From positions 16,732,234 through 16,796,233 of the forward strand of contig JAVUNC010000019.1 in the NCBI GenBank assembly GCA_032173965.1: DNA of 64,000 nt. Reading direction: 5' to 3'. A program made the translations under genes and the position numbers. The stretch comes from Sitta carolinensis (taxonomy: Eukaryota > Chordata > Aves > Passeriformes > Sittidae). The notes under the pieces were generated by a model. That model was given only the letters and a program-made list of their open reading frames with translations, had not been told where the DNA came from and searched no databases. Shown piece by piece: positions 60,622-64,000 of this stretch (position 1 is the first letter of the stretch; each line of letters opens with the position of its first letter).

Positions 60622-61440
60622 TCACGTGGGAGCCAGCCAGTGCTGCTGTGTTACCCATCCAGGGTGGGCAGGGTGCTGGCACCTCGGGGAGGTGACTGTG
60701 TTCCTGGTCCTCTGCACCCTCTTGGGAGCTGGCGTGTGCTTCTTCTGTTCCAGGCAGGGGCCGGGGGTCCCGGTGCTCTGTTGCAGCACAGGCAGGCACG
60801 CTGGCCTGGCAGGAAGTGCTGCAGGAGCCGGTGCACGGCCCGAGGGTAGCCAGGGTCTGCGGGGGGCTCCCCGGGCTTGTGGCACAGGCCTCCTCACCGG
60901 GGACCGAACTGTGTGGGGCCGAGCAGCCTGTGGCTGCCGGCTCGGCTGACTGAGCTGTGGACACCCCTGGCTCGGGACAGAGGAGCCCGGGGGTCGCCAG
61001 GGCCTTCCGCGCGCTTTCTGGAGCGGTGGCAATCTATCCAGGGGACGGCTATGGATCGGGGGTGGAGTTGCCTCGGGCTGAGCTTCCTGGGTGTGAGCTT
61101 CCTGAGGCTGAACACCCTCGGGTTCCCCAACCAGGTGAAGGAGCCATGGCAGCTCCTGGCTCTCAGCAGAGCAATCCAGGGGCTGTGGCAGTGCTGGACG
61201 GTCAGATTTGTGTGGACAGCAGCTGCTCTGCGGCCCCAGAGGACGCAGCTTTTCCTGTGCTGCTCTGGACCGGGGGACCTTGGTGGCTCTGTCCTCTGAG
61301 GGAGCAGAGAGCTGGGCAGCACTGGATACAGTGGTGGGGGGCTTGTCCTGGGATCCATGTTTTGCCGGCTGGAGCTTTTTCAAAGAACAGCCTGTGACCA
61401 TCAGCTTCAGCCCCACGGACAGACATGAGTCCACGGCTGC
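60622..61440 (-). CDS. TTLL3: TTLL3-like last exon: disordered C-terminal tail
   Basis: Final coding exon, 272 codons plus stop, phase 0, acceptor CTCCCTGCAG. The first 25 residues ([16 protein letters not shown]) match the short conserved segment that follows the ligase domain in TTLL3. The rest is a Pro-, Arg-, Gln- and Ser-rich tail with small internal duplications such as [12 protein letters not shown] and no recognisable domain. Such tails vary freely in glycylases. High GC content keeps several frames open here, so the exact stop is less certain than the acceptor. Confidence 0.7.
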   Translation of the reverse strand, partial: AAVDSCLSVGLKLMVTGCSLKKLQPAKHGSQDKPPTTVSSAAQLSAPSEDRATKVPRSRAAQEKLRPLGPQSSCCPHKSDRPALPQPLDCSAESQELPWLLHLVGEPEGVQPQEAHTQEAQPEATPPPIHSRPLDRLPPLQKARGRPWRPPGSSVPSQGCPQLSQPSRQPQAARPHTVRSPVRRPVPQARGAPRRPWLPSGRAPAPAALPARPACLPVLQQSTGTPGPCLEQKKHTPAPKRVQRTRNTVTSPRCQHPAHPGWVTQQHWLAPT

Positions 61441-63972
61441 CTGCAGGGAGACACGAGGGGCACTAAGGGCTCGGGGTGCCTGGGGTGTGGCTGTCCCCAG
61501 CCTTCAGCCTACCTCCCTGTAGAGGAGCTCAAAGGCACCGATGGAACAGGTGGGGTTTTCCTTGCGGTCAAGCACGAGGCACAGCGTGTCCCGCTGGACG
61601 TTGGCGCAGAGCTGGTCGGTCACCGCCGAGGAGGGGCTCATGGTGGGGCAGGAGTTGACCTCCAACAGCCAGGGCTGGAAGTCCTCCCCGATGAGAAAGT
61701 CAGCCCCGAAGAGCTCAAATCTGCCCTTACGGGAGCCCACCTTGTCCCAGGTGCAGCGCAGGACGTTCAGGATCACCGCCTTCATGGCGGGCACTATCAC
61801 CCGCTGCCAAGCATCCGCCCGCCCAGCTGTGCCAGGTGTGCCTGGAACTCTTTGTTGGACCAGATCTTGTCGGGGGGCATGCGGGGGTCCGGCTGTGATG
61901 TTTTGTAGTGCATCTGGATGGAGACGTTGCAGAGGTGCCTGGCACTGGGGCAGGAAGAGTGGGGCTGGTCAGGAGGTGCTGTGGGGCTGGGCAGTGCGAG
62001 CGGGGGTGAGGGGGGACACTCACGGCTCCAGGTCACACAGGGAGAAGGGCTGGGAGCAGAAGCGCAAGTAGCAGTCTTGGTAGAACCAGACAGTCAGTGG
62101 CTTCCAGTCAGTCACCACGAACCACTGCCGAATGTCGAATTTGGTGTTGAAGATAGTCAGCGGCCGCTCCACGTACTTCTGCACCACCCACCGGCACACC
62201 GGCACCGAGGAGCTCGTGCGGATTTGCGTCAGCTCCAGCACCTCCTCCAACCGCGTCGCGCAAACGATGCCTGCGGAACACGGTGATGGTGGCATCCCTT
62301 CTCCGTGGGGACGTGTTCCCCATGCTTCCCCCAGCCTTACCCCTGCCGCGGGATTTGGCGCTGGGCTTGACGATCCAGATATTGAGGTTGCCCTCTATGC
62401 CGAGCTGCGGCAGCTTCTCCTCCAGGCGCTGCAGCAGGTTCTGGCACCGCTCCCGCTGCTCGCTGCTGAGCACCAGCCTGGTCCCCTCACTGTGGGGGGA
62501 CACGGAGGGCTCAGCACTGGCCCCGCCACCGTTTCCCCCCTTTCCCGGTCTCGCTGAGCACTCACTGTGCCACGCGGTAGTATTCCTGCAGGAAACGGTC
62601 CCAGTCGATGCAAGTCCGGCAGGGCGACGGGGTCTTCCTGTCAATGTCCTGGTGCTCCAGGACACCCAGGTGCTGCTCACAGGCCTCCAGGGCCTCCTCC
62701 ACCAGCTGGGGATTCAGGGAGCAGTGCGGCCCTGCTGTGGACGGCGGGGGGTGGGTGACAGACATGACTCCTACGCCAGCCTTGGGGCCGAAGCACTGCG
62801 CCTCCCTGTGGGGCGGGTGCCTTCGGAGCTGGGGCAGGAGAGGGAGCTAGGGATCCCAAGCCGCAGACACGAGCAGAGACATCCAAGCTCAGCCCTCAGA
62901 CACGCCCCTAACCCTGAACTGCCTATTTCATCCCCCGCCTCCGCTCAGCTAGCTCCATACGCTCACCGGGCACTTTGTCGGATCCTGGGGTTTGCTCTGT
63001 GTCCACAGGCCTGTCCCTGACCTTCTGCAGAGCCAGTTTGAGCAGGCTGCGAGCTGCCGTCAGGCAGAAATCCTCTGCAAGAGGGAAGAATCATCCCTAG
63101 CCAGTCCTGCACAGGACATGGGAAGACTGGAGCACAAGGGGTGACAGGAGAGCAACAGCACCAGGCTCACCAATGAAGGCTTCATTCTCGTCCACGAACC
63201 CAAGCCGGTAGCACCGGGGGAAAAAGGTGTTGAAGTCGACTTGCTCGAACCAGGACGAGTTTTGCAGGCTTTCGCACAGCCCCTTCTGTTTCGAGGAGCT
63301 TGTCATTGCCTCCTGGACATGCCCACCCCTTGTGCCCCCTCCCTGACGCCTCCATGCTCCCACCTTGGTGCAAAGCGCGCACAGCCGGGGATAGCGGTTC
63401 ACCACCTCAATCCTCGACAGCAGCTTCTGGTCAATGTCGCTAAGGCGAACGGTCCAGAGGAAGTTTGGCACCTGGTCCTGCACCAGGAAGGACTGCGGGA
63501 GGGAGTGGGCTGGGTGAGCCAGGGAGCCCCCATCCTGCTTCAGTCCCTTGCCACAGGCTGTGCCCCTGAGGATCCCAGAGGAAGGACATGCAGAGCTGTG
63601 GCAGAGCTCAGCCTCTTAGCTAACCATAAGGTCATGGATGTCTTCAGAGTCGTCACTGCACTGCTCTTTCCCTTCCTTCTTGTCTTCATCTTCCCTTTCC
63701 CCCTTGTTCTCCTTAGCGGGTGTCCATGGGTGGTGCGGGGGCTCTGTGGTGCCCAGGTAAGGCTGTGCCCCACCACATGGGTTCAGCACTGCCTGCTCCT
63801 GCTTAGCACCGCCACCGCTTGCCCTGTTCTCTAGGTGCTGTTTCTTTTGGCCGCCAGGCTGCTGCTTCAGCCGTCCGCGATTGAGGGGCAGCTTCCTCTC
63901 CACCCAGCCGCGGGCGCGCAGCAGGCGGCGGATGACGGGGTAAGGGCCCTGCACTGCGAAGATCTTCTTCTC
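60622..63972 (-). CDS. TTLL3: TTLL3-like tubulin monoglycylase, 3' nine exons (5' end outside window)
   Basis: TTLL3-family enzymes add the first glycine to glutamate side chains of axonemal tubulin in cilia and flagella. Nine exons are visible: 63625-63972, 63364-63492, 63171-63285, 62967-63074, 62566-62734, 62341-62489, 62024-62270, 61513-61944 and 60622-61440. All visible splice sites are GT-AG, introns are only 70-232 bp, and intron phases match throughout, except that exon 61513-61944 is one base short. About 838 residues are covered. Family landmarks in order: [17 protein letters not shown] near residue 10, FFPRCYRL near 182, [15 protein letters not shown] near 326-340, [11 protein letters not shown] near 361, [14 protein letters not shown] near 377, [20 protein letters not shown] near 491-510 (final Glu is the expected metal ligand), then [12 protein letters not shown] near 555. 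The blocks [13 protein letters not shown] and GAFELLY resemble TTLL3 more than TTLL8 as I remember these families. Upstream exons lie beyond 64,000. No AATAAA is seen on this strand in the 600 bp downstream, only an AATAAG-like hexamer at 60,258. Confidence 0.85.
61513..61944 (-). CDS. TTLL3: TTLL3-like catalytic-core exon carrying a one-base deletion
   Basis: This exon should supply the last ATP-grasp strand and helix of the ligase domain. From the acceptor it reads correctly through [16 protein letters not shown]. The frame then gives GRMLGSG and a TGA at 61,797-61,799. One frame over, the family sequence resumes at once as [15 protein letters not shown] and continues without a stop to ELLYRE and the donor at 61,512. 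The exon is 432 bp, whereas the flanking intron phases (2 in, 0 out) require 433, so exactly one base is absent, near 61,820-61,826 in a GGGCGGGCGG stretch. If real, the product ends before the [16 protein letters not shown] block and would be inactive. If an artefact, the gene is intact. Confidence 0.85.
63625..63972 (-). CDS. TTLL3: TTLL3-like exon: N-proximal glycylase block plus acidic linker
   Basis: First exon visible in the window, 116 codons, phase 0 at both ends. The acceptor follows a pyrimidine-rich CTGCTCTCCCCGCAG; the donor is ATG|GTTAGC. It begins [16 protein letters not shown], a block conserved in TTLL3/TTLL8 glycylases. It then runs into a charged, low-complexity linker rich in Lys, Glu and Asp ([15 protein letters not shown]), which is typical for this position in glycylases and probably disordered. 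The preceding intron continues past the window edge. Confidence 0.8.
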
Positions 63973-64000
63973 CTGCGGGGAGAGCAGCGAGCTCAGCCTG

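Noticed and set aside
1..64000. tRNA genes, rRNA genes, CRISPR arrays
   Set aside because: No B-box-like GGTTCGAATCC, no rRNA core sequence and no regularly spaced short repeats were seen on either strand.

Overview
The window looks like nuclear DNA from a bird, quite possibly a songbird. The evidence is two 5'-truncated 3' ends of CR1 LINEs (the dominant avian LINE), a solo LTR of the avian ERVL-like type carrying an internal 49-bp minisatellite, GC-rich CpG islands in an otherwise AT-rich non-coding background, and one multi-exon gene with short canonical GT-AG introns. There are no operons, prokaryotic genes, CRISPR arrays or recognisable tRNA/rRNA genes.

Only one protein-coding gene can be defended. 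At the right edge, on the minus strand (about 60,622 to 63,972, continuing beyond 64,000), lie the last nine visible exons of a TTLL3-type tubulin monoglycylase. Splice sites and intron phases agree exon to exon, and the characteristic TTL-family motifs are present. In the penultimate exon one base is missing near 61,822. Read literally, this breaks the frame just before the catalytic-core block that holds the metal-binding Glu. The gene is either a recent loss-of-function copy or carries an assembly/base-calling error in a GC-rich stretch.

The remaining 60 kb has no exon I can assign to a known family. Layout: 1-5.0 kb, AT-rich non-coding; 5.0-6.3 kb, solo LTR; 6.3-14.4 kb, non-coding with a 36-base poly-A tract; about 14.9-16.6 kb, a large CpG island. 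The island contains two perfect D-box sites, a CACA/GACA-rich minisatellite, and a plausible minus-strand core promoter (TATA-like, CRE-like and YY1-like elements, then a non-coding first exon with a CAG|GTAAAG donor). About 270 bp upstream of that promoter is a CArG/CCAAT/MEF2-like cluster. At 17.4-17.6 kb two very G-rich tracts lie on opposite strands. From 17.6 to 60.6 kb the sequence is intergenic or intronic, with two CR1 fragments, simple repeats, two strikingly perfect adjacent hairpins at 27.95-28.02 kb, a short CpG-rich patch at 51.1-51.6 kb, and a second patch at 54.0-54.5 kb with a near-consensus CTCF motif.

How the parts may work together is inference. The CpG island probably drives a minus-strand transcript running left, whose coding exons are outside the window or unrecognised; the 51 and 54 kb patches may be enhancer, insulator or non-coding RNA start sites. 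Long open frames in the LTR and CpG island are by-products of tandem repeats and GC content and are not annotated as genes.
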